Positions 8,077 to 17,126 are shown, counted from the stretch's first letter. The stretch is DNA of 64,000 nt from Proteobacteria bacterium ST_bin12 (GCA_002083635.1 MSXP01000001.1:310001-374000), one strand, 5' to 3'. Numbers and translations are program-made. Notes: generated by a model from the letters alone, not told the origin.

Positions 8077-11000
8077 TTAAGCAATTGTTTTTCTTGCATT
8101 ACGAAACATTCGCATCCAAGGCGCATCTTCTAACCACTCATCAGGATACCACGAATGCTGTACAGAGCGGTATACCCTCTCAGGATGTGGCATCATAATA
8201 CTAAATCGGCCGTCGCTGGTAGTAAAACCTGTTAACCCTTGCGCTGAACCGTTTGGATTAAACGGGTACACTTCCGTTGGCGTTGACGCATTGTCGATAA
8301 AGCGAATTGTTGCCAATTTTTTATCTAACAATCGATGGACAGCGTTTGCATCAGAAAATTCCGCAAATCCTTCGCCATGCGCAACTGCAATCGGCATACG
8401 GCTGCCTGCCATGCCGCTAAAAAAGAGGGATGGCGATTCTAATACTTCCACCATGGCCACGCGCGCTTCAAATTGCTCTGATTTGTTTTTGACAAAGTGT
8501 GGCCAAAGTTCGCTACCAGGAATAATGCTATGTAAATTACTCATCATTTGGCAGCCGTTACATACGCCTAACGCAAATGAATCGGCGCGATTAAAAAACG
8601 CACTAAATTCATCATTAGCACGGCTATTAAATAAAATTGATTTCGCCCAGCCTTCGCCTGCACCCAGCACATCGCCATAACTAAAGCCGCCGCACGCAAC
8701 CAAACCTGCGAAATCTTTTAAGCTAACACGGCCACTAATCACATCGCTCATATGCACATCTACGCTAGCAAAGCCTGCGCGGTCAAAGGCGGCAGCCATT
8801 TCTACTTGGCCATTCACGCCTTGCTCACGCAGAATCGCCATTTTTGGGCGCGCGCCAGTATTGATGTAAGGCGCGACACTAGGTTTGATACCTAGATTTT
8901 CATTCAAATCAAAGGTTAAGTGCGCGTGTAAACCAGCATCAGCTTCATTTAAGATGCGATCATATTCCTGCTGTGCGCAAATAGGATTGTCGCGTAAAGA
9001 TTGCATATGGAAAGTCGTTTCTGACCACATGCGATGTAAATTGACGCGGCTATCTGCAAATACAGTTTGGCCATTTTGCGTGATATGGATTTGATTTTGA
9101 TGTGTAACAGAGCCGATAACATGCGTACTTAACCCTTTAAAATGGGTTAAAACTGTATCAACTTCTGCTGAGCGTACTTGAACCACCGCACCTAATTCTT
9201 CATTAAATAGCACGCTTACTGCATCACTATTCAAGCTGGAAATATCAATATCCAAACCGCAATGGCCTGCAAATGCCATTTCGCTTAAAGTTGAAAATAA
9301 GCCGCCATCACTTCTGTCGTGATAGGCCAACAATTTGTTGTCCGCGTTCAATTGCTGAATGCCCGCAAAGAATATTTTTAGCTGTTCTGGGTTATCCACA
9401 TCTGGCGCAGTGTCACCAAGTTGATTGTAAACTTGCGCTAAACTACTGCCGCCCATACGGTTTTTACCATTACCTAAATCAATTAAAATCAATTTGGTTT
9501 CGCCAAATTTTTCTTCTGTTCTTAGTTGCGGCGTTAAAGTTTTGCGTGCATCAGTTGTGTTAGCAAAAGCCGTTACCACTAATGAAATAGGGGATGTGAC
9601 TGCCTTGTCTTGTCCACCATCGTTCCACACTGTCTTCATGCTCATCGAATCTTTGCCCACTGGAATGCTAATGCCAAGTGCCGGGCACAATTCCATGCCA
9701 ACTGCTTTAACGGTTGCAAATAGTGCCGCATCTTCACCTGCGTGGCCAGCAGGTGCCATCCAGTTTGCAGATAATTTTAAATTGCCAATCTCATCAATTT
9801 TTGCGGCAGCAATATTCGTAATCGCCTCGCCAATCGCCATGCGGCCAGAAGCGGGCGCATCAATTAACGCAATCGGCGCGCGTTCGCCAATCGCGAAAGC
9901 TTCGCCAGCATTGGTTTGGTAACCAGCAAGGGTGACGGCAACATCGCTCACGGGAATTTGCCAAGGGCCCACAAATTGGTCGCGCGCGATCAAGCCAGTC
10001 ACGGTGCGGTCGCCAATCGTAATCAGAAACGTTTTATCAGCCACGCCAGGCAATCTTAATACGCGGCTAACTGCTTCTTTGATGTCAATTTTTCGGGTCA
10101 AAAATGGGGTTAAGTTTTTACTCGCGCTTTTTACATCGCGCGTCATTTTGGGTGGTTTGCCCAGTAAAACGCTTAAATCCATATCCACCGGTTTATTGTC
10201 AAAATGATTGTCAGCAACCGTTAAGTGACGCTCTTCTGTCGCGTAACCCACAATCGCAAACGGGCAGCGCTCGCGCTCGCATAACGCTTTAAATAAAGGT
10301 AAATCTTTTTGCAAAACAGCCATCACATAACGCTCTTGCGATTCGTTGCTCCATAATTCGCGTGGTGACATGCCACGCTCTTCATTATGCACATCGCGCA
10401 ACTGAAAAACCGCACCCACTTTAGCATCATTCACTAATTCAGGAAACGCATTAGAAATACCACCAGCGCCCACATCATGAATGCTTAAAATCGGATTTTG
10501 ATTGCCTAATTGCCAGAAACGATCAATCACTTCTTGTGCACGGCGCTGCAATTCTGGATTGCCACGTTGCACGGAATCAAAATCTAAGTTTTCGGTATTA
10601 CTGCCCGTGTCCATACTAGATGCCGCGCCGCCGCCCAAGCCGATTAACATCGCGGGGCCGCCTAATTGAATTAGCGCAGCGCCAGCAGGAATCGCGTTTT
10701 TGTGGGAATGATTAGCAGAGATATTACCAACGCCTCCAGCCAGCATGATCGGTTTATGATAGCCACGGACTTCATCGTCAACTTCTAATTCAAAAGTACG
10801 AAAGTAGCCTGCAATATTGGGGCGACCAAATTCGTTGTTGTAAGCCGCGCCGCCAAGTGGGCCGTCAGTCATAATTTGCAAAGGCGTGGCGATACGGCCA
10901 GGTTTGCCGTATGACTCCCCTTCACCCGCTTGAGGGTGAAAAGTGGGGTGGGGGGAGTAATAACGTTCCCAGGGCTGATTAAAATCAGGAATATTTAAAT

Positions 11001-12045
11001 TAGATACCGAAAAACCAGTCAAGCCAGCTTTTGGTTTTGAGCCGACGCCTGTTGCACCTTCATCCCGAATTTCACCACCTGCACCAGTTGCGGCGCCTGC
11101 AAAAGGTGAAATCGCAGTTGGGTGATTATGCGTTTCTACTTTCATCAAGTAGTGCATGTCGTCTTCATTAAAATGGTATTCGCCATTAGAGTTTGGATAA
11201 AAACGCTGGGTTTTTTGACCAGCAACGATGGAAGAATTATCGGAATAGGCAACAACTGTGTGGCCAGGATTCAATTTGTGCGTATTGCGAATCATGCCAA
11301 ACAAGCTAATATCTTGAGCCTCTCCATCAATTACCCAATCCGCATTGAATATCTTGTGGCGACAATGTTCTGAGTTGGCCTGCGCAAACATCATCAATTC
11401 AACATCCGTCGGATTACGACCAATTTTGCTAAAGTTCTCAACTAGATAATCTACTTCATCAGATGATAGTGCTAAACCCATTTCATTATTGGCGTTATTC
11501 AGTGCGGTTTTGCCGCCCTGCAAAATATCTACTGTGCTAAATGGTTTAGGTTCTGCGCTATGAAATAATTGCTGCGCATCGTTTAAGTTTTCAAGCACCG
11601 TTTCCGTCATGCGGTCGTGAATCACAGCTTTAAATGCCGCTTTTTCGGCAGCATTTAATGGCTTGTTATCAGTGGTTGAAACGTAAAAAGCAATACCGCG
11701 CTCAATACGCAACACATGACTTAACCCACAATTAAGGGCAATATCCGTTGCGCGCGACGCCCAAGGTGAAATAGTGCCGATACGTGGAACGACTAAAAAA
11801 AGTTGCCCTGCGGAGGCTTCAGATTGCGCTTGTGGTCCGTAAGTTAAAATTTGTTTAAGTGTGAGCTGCTGTGTTTCGCTAAGCGCTGCGTTACTAAACA
11901 CAAAATGAGTGAACTCTGCATAAATATGCGTAATGCTGGGCGCAGATTGTTTTAGGTTGTCGTAAAGTTTATCAAGACGAAAGGGCGATAAAGCAGGGCT
12001 GCCACGTAAGGATAAAAAATGTGCGTTATGTGATTGACTCGACAT
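8077..12045 (-). CDS. purL: Phosphoribosylformylglycinamidine synthase
   Basis: The 1322-residue single-chain enzyme makes FGAM from FGAR, glutamine and ATP in purine synthesis. It has the N-terminal PurS-like domain and two AIRS-type ATP-binding halves, including the HCRHKIFNADW and KVETHNHPTAISPF motifs. The C-terminal glutaminase has its nucleophile in GVC1162NGCQMM and a downstream HGEGFAEF. Length is that of the usual large proteobacterial form. One oddity stands out: residues about 362-379 are encoded by a palindromic repeat inserted in frame between the usual NQPWERYY and YGKPGRIATPLQ segments (see the repeat at 10914-10958). The gene is monocistronic and divergent from the membrane-protein gene at 12199. 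Confidence 0.97.
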   Translation of the reverse strand: MSSQSHNAHFLSLRGSPALSPFRLDKLYDNLKQSAPSITHIYAEFTHFVFSNAALSETQQLTLKQILTYGPQAQSEASAGQLFLVVPRIGTISPWASRATDIALNCGLSHVLRIERGIAFYVSTTDNKPLNAAEKAAFKAVIHDRMTETVLENLNDAQQLFHSAEPKPFSTVDILQGGKTALNNANNEMGLALSSDEVDYLVENFSKIGRNPTDVELMMFAQANSEHCRHKIFNADWVIDGEAQDISLFGMIRNTHKLNPGHTVVAYSDNSSIVAGQKTQRFYPNSNGEYHFNEDDMHYLMKVETHNHPTAISPFAGAATGAGGEIRDEGATGVGSKPKAGLTGFSVSNLNIPDFNQPWERYYSPHPTFHPQAGEGESYGKPGRIATPLQIMTDGPLGGAAYNNEFGRPNIAGYFRTFELEVDDEVRGYHKPIMLAGGVGNISANHSHKNAIPAGAALIQLGGPAMLIGLGGGAASSMDTGSNTENLDFDSVQRGNPELQRRAQEVIDRFWQLGNQNPILSIHDVGAGGISNAFPELVNDAKVGAVFQLRDVHNEERGMSPRELWSNESQERYVMAVLQKDLPLFKALCERERCPFAIVGYATEERHLTVADNHFDNKPVDMDLSVLLGKPPKMTRDVKSASKNLTPFLTRKIDIKEAVSRVLRLPGVADKTFLITIGDRTVTGLIARDQFVGPWQIPVSDVAVTLAGYQTNAGEAFAIGERAPIALIDAPASGRMAIGEAITNIAAAKIDEIGNLKLSANWMAPAGHAGEDAALFATVKAVGMELCPALGISIPVGKDSMSMKTVWNDGGQDKAVTSPISLVVTAFANTTDARKTLTPQLRTEEKFGETKLILIDLGNGKNRMGGSSLAQVYNQLGDTAPDVDNPEQLKIFFAGIQQLNADNKLLAYHDRSDGGLFSTLSEMAFAGHCGLDIDISSLNSDAVSVLFNEELGAVVQVRSAEVDTVLTHFKGLSTHVIGSVTHQNQIHITQNGQTVFADSRVNLHRMWSETTFHMQSLRDNPICAQQEYDRILNEADAGLHAHLTFDLNENLGIKPSVAPYINTGARPKMAILREQGVNGQVEMAAAFDRAGFASVDVHMSDVISGRVSLKDFAGLVACGGFSYGDVLGAGEGWAKSILFNSRANDEFSAFFNRADSFALGVCNGCQMMSNLHSIIPGSELWPHFVKNKSEQFEARVAMVEVLESPSLFFSGMAGSRMPIAVAHGEGFAEFSDANAVHRLLDKKLATIRFIDNASTPTEVYPFNPNGSAQGLTGFTTSDGRFSIMMPHPERVYRSVQHSWYPDEWLEDAPWMRMFRNARKTIA
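10914..10958. repeat. Palindromic short repeat embedded in purL
   Basis: The bases form a nearly self-complementary element. CTCCCC (10915-10920) pairs with GGGGAG (10952-10957), and TTCACCC (10921-10927) pairs with GGGTGAA (10934-10940) around a 6-nt loop. It is read on the minus strand as SPHPTFHPQAGEGE, which resembles the PHPNPLPQAGEG peptide often produced where a widespread proteobacterial palindromic repeat has landed inside genes. Both ends keep the purL frame. Confidence 0.75.
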
Positions 12046-12198
12046 GGATTTAGCGGGATTATTTAAATGATTTTTAAAGGTGTATTTTAGCAGAAAGCAA
12101 GAGCCCGCTCAGTAAAAATTAGTCGCGCATGAGGCACAACTTGCTAATATTATTCTAAGCGAGGCGTTATTTTGGCTAACGTAAAAATAGGAACTTAA

Positions 12199-13089
12199 AT
12201 GTTAAAAGATTTGATGAATAAAAAATCGGTCGCGATGCTGTTGGCTCATCATAAAGTCCAGATAGGCATTATGCTACTCATCACTTTTTATTTCCTGTTG
12301 GGGGCGATGAATATCAAAAATGAATTATTAAAATTCATAGCCATAGCACTGTATTTAGCTGCTATTGTGGGTATTTTTTCACGCAAAAATTGGGTTAAGT
12401 ATTGTTTTTTTGCGGTTTTTGCAGTCGCATATTTGTCGGCGTTAATAATTTTTATGCGTTCGTTTAAGTATGGATTTGACCCAATGATGGGTGTTGGCTC
12501 CGCATCTTTATTTTTATTCGCCTGTTTTACTGGTTTGCCTTGGCTAGCAACCGCCTACATAGCGCAATATTTTTTTGGACAGCAGGCAATCACTCGCCAC
12601 GACAGAAGTGCCCATATTGTATTGGCTATTGGTGCGGCAATCACTGTTTTTATATTATCCCGTTACGTGATGGGCCTTATGAATATATTACCTTCGGCAG
12701 ATGTACTTTCTCAACATGCAAGGCAATTAAGAATACCAAAAGACATGATGATTTCCTTCGTATCTTTACCAGATACGTTGCTGCATTAATTGATATCTAC
12801 CGCAATAATTTTAGTCATTGGTTTGCTATCTGCCGTATGGAAGCAATGGCATAGCAACGTTGCAGCAGGTTTTTTATTTATATTTTTTAGTTTATATAGC
12901 GCGATTGGTATTTATGTCAGCTATTTCAAAGGGCATTTTGTGTCTAGGCCTTGGATGTTTGATGGGATTGAATTTTCAATCATGCCGCTTGTGGGGATGA
13001 TTGTGGGTATATTGCTGGGTGGTTTTTTAACAACTAAAGTTAAAAAGTGGTTCAGTAGTGTTTACCAAAGTGCATCTGTGGCAGGTTAA
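12199..13089 (+). pseudogene. Polytopic membrane-protein gene interrupted by an in-frame stop
   Basis: One frame stays open from the ATG at 12199 to the TAA at 13087 except for a single TAA at 12787-12789. The first part (196 residues) is preceded by an AGGA ribosome site and encodes about four or five hydrophobic helices. Directly after the stop the same frame continues with another 99 residues and about three helices (ISTAIILVIGLLSAVW...). The only possible start for the second part is the TTG touching the stop, with no ribosome site. This fits a nonsense mutation in a gene of about 296 codons, or a sequencing error, better than two genes. I recognise no family. If the first part is made alone it would be a truncated membrane protein. 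Confidence 0.6.
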
Positions 13090-13092
13090 GTA

Positions 13093-13130
13093 AAAATTGA
13101 TTGGATTGTTAGAATAACCCAATCAATTTT
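13093..13130. terminator. Bidirectional terminator between the interrupted membrane gene and FTR1
   Basis: A 12-bp perfect stem, AAAATTGATTGG (13093-13104) with CCAATCAATTTT (13119-13130), lies in the 51-bp gap between two convergent genes. The A/T ends of the stem provide the U-tract in either direction. Confidence 0.75.
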
Positions 13131-13140
13131 GTAGAAAAAA

Positions 13141-13929
13141 TCAGTTGCTGCTTACTAGTTTTGCTGAATTTTTACTGGTTAAAAAGCTGTAGATCAAAAA
13201 GCCTAAAGGTACTAAAACTAAGCTGTATGAAATCCAAGCACCAATACGGCCTTCTGGTCCCCAATCTTCAGTGGCAGCATGCCAATAGGCGTTGTCAATA
13301 ATGCCCAAGTTGTAAAACTCTACTGATTCAGTATATTCATGGAATGCGTAGATAAGCAATTGAATCGAAAATAACACCATAAACACAGCAGTTACTTGGA
13401 AAAATAAGCCTAAATTAACGCGGTGGCCATATTTGCTCCACGCCCATGCAACACTGCCTGCCACGATTAAACCCATAATGCCGCCAATCACTAAATGAGA
13501 ACTGTCATTACTTTGCGCGAGTGAGGCAATCATCGTCGCGGCCTCTAAGCCTTCGCGGCCAATCATCAGTAACACAAATGCAAATATCGCCACTTTCGCG
13601 CCATTGCCAGGGTTTGCAATGGCTTTATCAATTGCGCCTGTAATTTCACGCTTCATATGTTTGCCCATTTTCAACATATGCACAGTGCAGCTAATCACTA
13701 ATATGGCTGCGGTCAGCGCTAATGTACCTTCCCAAAACGGTGTTAAACCACCAATGCGGGCAAGTACAACCCCTAAAATGACACAGCCTACAATCGCCAC
13801 GTAACAAGCGTTGCGGACAGATGGAATCAATTTTTGTCCGCCTGTTTTGGTTAAGTACGCAATCGCAATCGCGATAATTAAGAAGGCTTCTAAACCTTCT
13901 CTAAAAGTGATCATTAACGTTTCAAACAT
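13141..13929 (-). CDS. FTR1-family iron permease
   Basis: The 262-residue protein has seven predicted membrane helices and the two R-E-G-L-E iron-binding motifs of the Ftr1/EfeU family, at residues 10-14 and 125-129. Such permeases move ferric or newly oxidised iron across the inner membrane. EfeU works with the EfeO and EfeB proteins, but no efeO or efeB neighbour is present here, so this is a stand-alone member like those of many betaproteobacteria. A partial Fur-box match lies upstream at 13971-13985, consistent with iron repression. The upstream gene ppiC is separated by a terminator, so transcription is independent. Confidence 0.9.
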   Translation of the reverse strand: MFETLMITFREGLEAFLIIAIAIAYLTKTGGQKLIPSVRNACYVAIVGCVILGVVLARIGGLTPFWEGTLALTAAILVISCTVHMLKMGKHMKREITGAIDKAIANPGNGAKVAIFAFVLLMIGREGLEAATMIASLAQSNDSSHLVIGGIMGLIVAGSVAWAWSKYGHRVNLGLFFQVTAVFMVLFSIQLLIYAFHEYTESVEFYNLGIIDNAYWHAATEDWGPEGRIGAWISYSLVLVPLGFLIYSFLTSKNSAKLVSSN

Positions 13930-13970
13930 GCTTAAATTTCCTTAAAATATTCAGCTCAGATTAATCTAAA

Positions 13971-13985
13971 TGATAATAGTTCTTG
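13971..13985 (-). promoter_or_regulatory. Candidate Fur-type operator before the FTR1 permease
   Basis: TGATAAT-a-GTTCTTG matches one half of the 7-1-7 Fur consensus perfectly (TGATAAT) and the other half at three of seven positions. It lies about 42 nt before the permease start, in the right place for iron repression. The weak second half keeps this tentative. Confidence 0.35.
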
Positions 13986-14037
13986 ATTGTGACATATTTT
14001 ATTTATTTTCACTATGCTAATGTAATAATTAAGTTCA

Positions 14038-14066
14038 CAAAAAAGCCTGCATAAGCAGGCTTTTTT
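14038..14066 (-). terminator. Terminator of the ppiC transcript
   Basis: GCCTGC (14045-14050) and GCAGGC (14055-14060) pair around a 4-nt loop, with A- and T-runs on both sides. It lies 41 nt beyond the ppiC stop and before the FTR1 gene. Confidence 0.88.
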
Positions 14067-14106
14067 GTTTGATGCTTAAGATTACTTTTTAAATGCAGGG
14101 TTGTGA

Positions 14107-14916
14107 TTATTTATCAGTCACGCCCGTCACATCGATTTTGGCTTTTTCTTTCAAGCCCAACATCATTTTTTCAAGTTTACGTTGTTGCAAAGTGCGCTCT
14201 AAACCGTCTTTTACTTTGTCGTAAGTAGGTACTTGTGTTGCGCGAGTATCAATCATTTTAATCACATGCCAGCCAAACTGTGTTTGCACTGGGGCGGCGG
14301 TCACTTCACCTTTTTTAAGTGTAGTTACCGCTTCGCTAAAAGGTTTAACCATGCCAGCAGGAGAGAACCAGCCTAAATCACCACCTTTTTCTTTTGAGCC
14401 AGGGTCTAGTGATTTTTCTTTAGCCAGCTTAGCGAAATCACTGCCTTTTTTAACTTGAGCTAATATTTCATTGGCTTCTGTTTCAGTTTTCACCAAAATA
14501 TGGCGCGCATTATATTCTTTGTCGCCCAACTCTTTTTTGTATTGCTCGTAAGCGGCTTTTTTGTCAGCGTCAGTCACTGGATTTTTTTTCATAAAATCAG
14601 CTAAAAAGATATTTACTAACAATTTGCGCTGCGTTAATTCTTCGTTAATTTTGTAATCAGCAAGTTTATCAATACCTTGTTTTTGTGCTTCTTGATACGC
14701 TAATTCTGAACCAACTAATTCGTTGATAATGGCATTTTTCATACCATCATTTGGTTTTTGGCCGCGCGCTTGGGCGTCTTTCATAATGTAATCGACCCAA
14801 GTTTGCTTGATGGGTTTGCCGTTAACGGTTGCAACAGAGTCCGCCGCGTATACAGCAGGTGATATTGTCAGTACGGACAGCGCTGCAATTGCAACAAAAA
14901 TTTGGGTGATTTTCAT
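14107..14916 (-). CDS. Periplasmic peptidyl-prolyl isomerase, parvulin type
   Basis: The 269-residue protein has a signal peptide (cleavage after PAVYA, near residue 24) and an N-terminal chaperone-like helical region (about 30-120). A parvulin domain follows (about 135-230), seen in ARHILVKTETEA, GGDLGWFSPAGMVKPFSEAV and QFGWHVIKM. It resembles PpiC/SurA/PrsA-type foldases that help outer-membrane and secreted proteins fold. It follows bolA in the conserved betaproteobacterial order yciB-yciI-bolA-ppiC, with a 66-nt gap, and has its own terminator. E. coli names such as ppiC or surA do not map exactly, so I leave the symbol blank. Confidence 0.92.
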   Translation of the reverse strand: MKITQIFVAIAALSVLTISPAVYAADSVATVNGKPIKQTWVDYIMKDAQARGQKPNDGMKNAIINELVGSELAYQEAQKQGIDKLADYKINEELTQRKLLVNIFLADFMKKNPVTDADKKAAYEQYKKELGDKEYNARHILVKTETEANEILAQVKKGSDFAKLAKEKSLDPGSKEKGGDLGWFSPAGMVKPFSEAVTTLKKGEVTAAPVQTQFGWHVIKMIDTRATQVPTYDKVKDGLERTLQQRKLEKMMLGLKEKAKIDVTGVTDK

Positions 14917-14982
14917 AAAAATCCTTAAATAATAAAAATATTTAGTGTTATTAGAATGTTAATAAAGCTAGACGTCAAATTG

Positions 14983-15246
14983 TTATTTGGGGTCGTCTGG
15001 TGAAATTGCAAGTATGCTTATAGCATGAATTTGTTGCGGCATTAAGTCGGTAAGTGCTTGATAAATTAAACGATGTCGCATTATCTGCGATTTTTGCGAA
15101 AATTGCGAGCTGATGATGGTTAAGTGAAAATGGCCACCGCCCGTGTTGCCCGCATGCCCCGCATGCAAGGCGCTGTCATCTCTTAACGCCAAACTTATAG
15201 GGTTAAGCTGCGCAAGTCTGGCTTGAATCGTTTCGTTTAAGTTCAT
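14983..15246 (-). CDS. bolA: BolA-family protein
   Basis: The 87-residue protein has the BolA fold signature: an N-terminal helix (ETIQARLAQLNP), then a glycine- and histidine-rich loop with GGGHFHLTIIS, then RHRLIYQAL. The His in the loop and the later His in this family bind a shared 2Fe-2S cluster with monothiol glutaredoxins, acting in iron-sulfur trafficking and stress or morphology control. It starts 3 nt after the yciI stop, so translation is likely coupled. Usual family length is 85-105 residues. Confidence 0.9.
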   Translation of the reverse strand: MNLNETIQARLAQLNPISLALRDDSALHAGHAGNTGGGHFHLTIISSQFSQKSQIMRHRLIYQALTDLMPQQIHAISILAISPDDPK

Positions 15247-15249
15247 CGC

Positions 15250-15549
15250 TTATGGTAGTGTTTTTCTGAAAGGTTTGACTACAACGCTTGCATACACGCC
15301 TGCGCCTACAAAAGGGTCGGCATTCGCCCAGTTTTTTGCTGCTTCTAAATCGCTAAATTCAGCGATAATTAAGCTTCCCGTAAATCCAGCTGGGCCTGGA
15401 TCTGCACTGTCAATTGCCGGCATTGGGCCAGCTAGGAGCAATCTGCCTTGGTTTTGCAGTTCGGTTAATCGCGCCAAATGTGCAGGGCGATTTTGTAAGC
15501 GTTTATCCAAACTATCTGGCGTATCTTCGGCAATTATCACGTACAGCAT
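15250..15549 (-). CDS. yciI: YciI-like protein
   Basis: A 99-residue protein of the YciI superfamily with a ferredoxin-like fold. It shows the conserved start MLYVIIAEDTPDSLDKR, then RPAHLARLTELQNQGRLLLAGP and the closing ADPFVGAGVY. The His in RPAH and the Asp in ADPF are the residues usually proposed as active site, by analogy to muconolactone isomerase and dehydrochlorinase relatives, but no reaction is established for this subgroup. Its ATG overlaps the stop of yciB (TAATG), showing translational coupling. Confidence 0.9.
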   Translation of the reverse strand: MLYVIIAEDTPDSLDKRLQNRPAHLARLTELQNQGRLLLAGPMPAIDSADPGPAGFTGSLIIAEFSDLEAAKNWANADPFVGAGVYASVVVKPFRKTLP

Positions 15550-16100
15550 TATTTGCTTTCTTTTTCATCAACTGGCTCAATTAAATATTGTTTTAGCAAT
15601 AAAGTTTGCCCAATAATAAAGAGAAACATAATGCTGGTGACACCGAAAAGCTTAAAGTTAACCCATGCGTTTTCAGAGTAATTAAACGCAACGTATAAAT
15701 TAACAAAGCCCAAAATGACCAAAAATACTACCCATGCCAGATTTAATTTATCCCAAACAGGTTTAGGTGCATTGAGCATTTTGCCCATCATTTGTTGAAT
15801 AAAATTCTTTTTAAAAAACGCGTTTGCAATCAATAAAACCGCCGCTAATAACCAATATAAAACAGTTGGCTTCCACATTATGTATGTTTTGTCGTGCAGC
15901 AAAAGCGTTACGCCGCCCAGCACGCTGATGATTACGCCATTGACCAACAACATTTTCTCGACTTTGCCATGACGGATTTTGGCGTAAATTATCAGCGCAA
16001 TGGTTGCGCCAATAGCAATTGCGGTTGCGGTAAATATACCGTAAAGCTTAAAGCCGATAAAAAACAAGATTACGGGAATCAAATCAAAGAAAAATTTCAT
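15549..16100 (-). CDS. yciB: Septation protein A / inner-membrane protein YciB
   Basis: The 183-residue protein has five to six membrane helices and the family start MKFFFDLIPVILFFIGFKLYGI, with the later conserved KPTVLYWLLA and NLYVAFNYSENAWVNFKLFG segments. YciB (also IspZ) is an inner-membrane protein linked to envelope synthesis, septation and proton-motive-force maintenance; its biochemical role is not settled. It is the first gene of the yciB-yciI-bolA-ppiC group. Confidence 0.93.
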   Translation of the reverse strand: MKFFFDLIPVILFFIGFKLYGIFTATAIAIGATIALIIYAKIRHGKVEKMLLVNGVIISVLGGVTLLLHDKTYIMWKPTVLYWLLAAVLLIANAFFKKNFIQQMMGKMLNAPKPVWDKLNLAWVVFLVILGFVNLYVAFNYSENAWVNFKLFGVTSIMFLFIIGQTLLLKQYLIEPVDEKESK

Positions 16101-16200
16101 GCATTCTTTCGGGTTAAGTAGGTCGCTAAACTAAAAGCTTTGCTCTATCAAAAGTTAAGGCGCTAACACAAAAGCTTAACTATCTGTAAAGGTTGTATTT

Positions 16201-16209
16201 TGCTATGAT
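16201..16209 (+). promoter_or_regulatory. Extended -10 promoter of the PHP phosphatase operon
   Basis: TG-C-TATGAT is an extended -10 element. Initiation would fall near 16216, which argues against the TTG at that position being a start codon and supports translation from 16252. Confidence 0.45.
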
Positions 16210-16251
16210 TTACACTTGTTTGCAAAACATTCGATTACCGAAAAATCATTT

Positions 16252-17103
16252 ATGGCTGCACAGATAGATTTACATTGCCATTCCACTATTTCAGATGGCT
16301 TATTAGCCCCACAAGATATTGTTGCTTTGGCCGCAAAAAGTGGCATCAAAGTGATGGCATTAACTGATCATGACGATATTACTGGCCTGCCTATTGCGCG
16401 CGACGCGGCGCTTGAACACGGCATTCATTTTGTGAATGGCGTTGAGATTTCAGTGACATGGAAAAAGCGCACTTTGCATATTGTGGGCTTAAAGTTTGAT
16501 GCGGAAAATGAAGCCTTGAAAAGCGCGCTAGCAGCCGTGCGTATTGGGCGCGATGAACGCGCAGTACAAATGGCGGAAGGTTTGGCAAAAGTAGGCATTG
16601 CAGGTGCGTATGAAGGCGCAAAAGAAATTGCCAAGCAAAGCATTTTAACGCGCAGTCATTTTGCGCAGTTTTTGGCAAAAAATGGCCACGCAAAAGATGT
16701 TAAGTCGGTGTTTAAAAAGTTCTTGGTTAAAGGCAAGCCGGGCTTTGTTGACCACAAATGGATGGATTTGGAATCGGCAGTGAGTCTGATTACCAACGCA
16801 GGCGGCCAGGCGGTGATTGCGCATCCAGGTCGTTACGATTTAGGTGCAATTAATATGATGTTGCTGATGCACGAATTCAGAAGCTACGGTGGCGCGGCGA
16901 TTGAAGTCGTGACGGGCAGTCATAATCCACCGCAATATCAGCAATTTGCCAAAATCGCGCATAGATTTAGTTTAAAAGCGTCTTTGGGTTCGGACTATCA
17001 CGGCTCTGGTTTATCTTATATGGCGATGGGTTGCGTGCCTGATTTGCCCATTGGCTGCAACCCTGTGTGGTCGGATTGGCCAGAAGCGCAATATTTAAAC
17101 TAA
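16252..17103 (+). CDS. PHP-domain phosphoesterase (RNase AM / 3',5'-nucleotide phosphatase family)
   Basis: The 283-residue PHP protein carries the metal ligands expected of the YciV/TrpH family: H8-C-H10 and D15 in DLHCHSTISDG, then TDHDDITG, an HPGRYDL motif and the C-terminal GSDYHG. E. coli YciV (RNase AM) removes short 5' leftovers from RNAs and dephosphorylates 3',5'-bisphosphates. I start at ATG 16252 rather than TTG 16216 because a promoter places the 5' end near 16216. The gene is followed by yciO, a conserved pairing. Confidence 0.9.
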   Translation: MAAQIDLHCHSTISDGLLAPQDIVALAAKSGIKVMALTDHDDITGLPIARDAALEHGIHFVNGVEISVTWKKRTLHIVGLKFDAENEALKSALAAVRIGRDERAVQMAEGLAKVGIAGAYEGAKEIAKQSILTRSHFAQFLAKNGHAKDVKSVFKKFLVKGKPGFVDHKWMDLESAVSLITNAGGQAVIAHPGRYDLGAINMMLLMHEFRSYGGAAIEVVTGSHNPPQYQQFAKIAHRFSLKASLGSDYHGSGLSYMAMGCVPDLPIGCNPVWSDWPEAQYLN

Positions 17104-17126
17104 ATTCATATTAAGTACAAACAGAC

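Noticed and set aside
9494..9922. A 142-codon frame antisense to purL
   Set aside because: It lies wholly opposite a core gene with strong protein similarity, and its composition follows the shadow of purL codons.
12540..12854. A 104-codon overlapping frame across the internal stop of the membrane-protein gene
   Set aside because: It has no ribosome site, is not hydrophobic in the pattern of its neighbours, and lies in a shifted frame of a plausible gene. It is a chance frame.
16216..16251. TTG start for the PHP phosphatase at 16216
   Set aside because: An extended -10 element at 16201-16209 would start the transcript near 16216, leaving no leader for that start, and family alignment begins at 16252.
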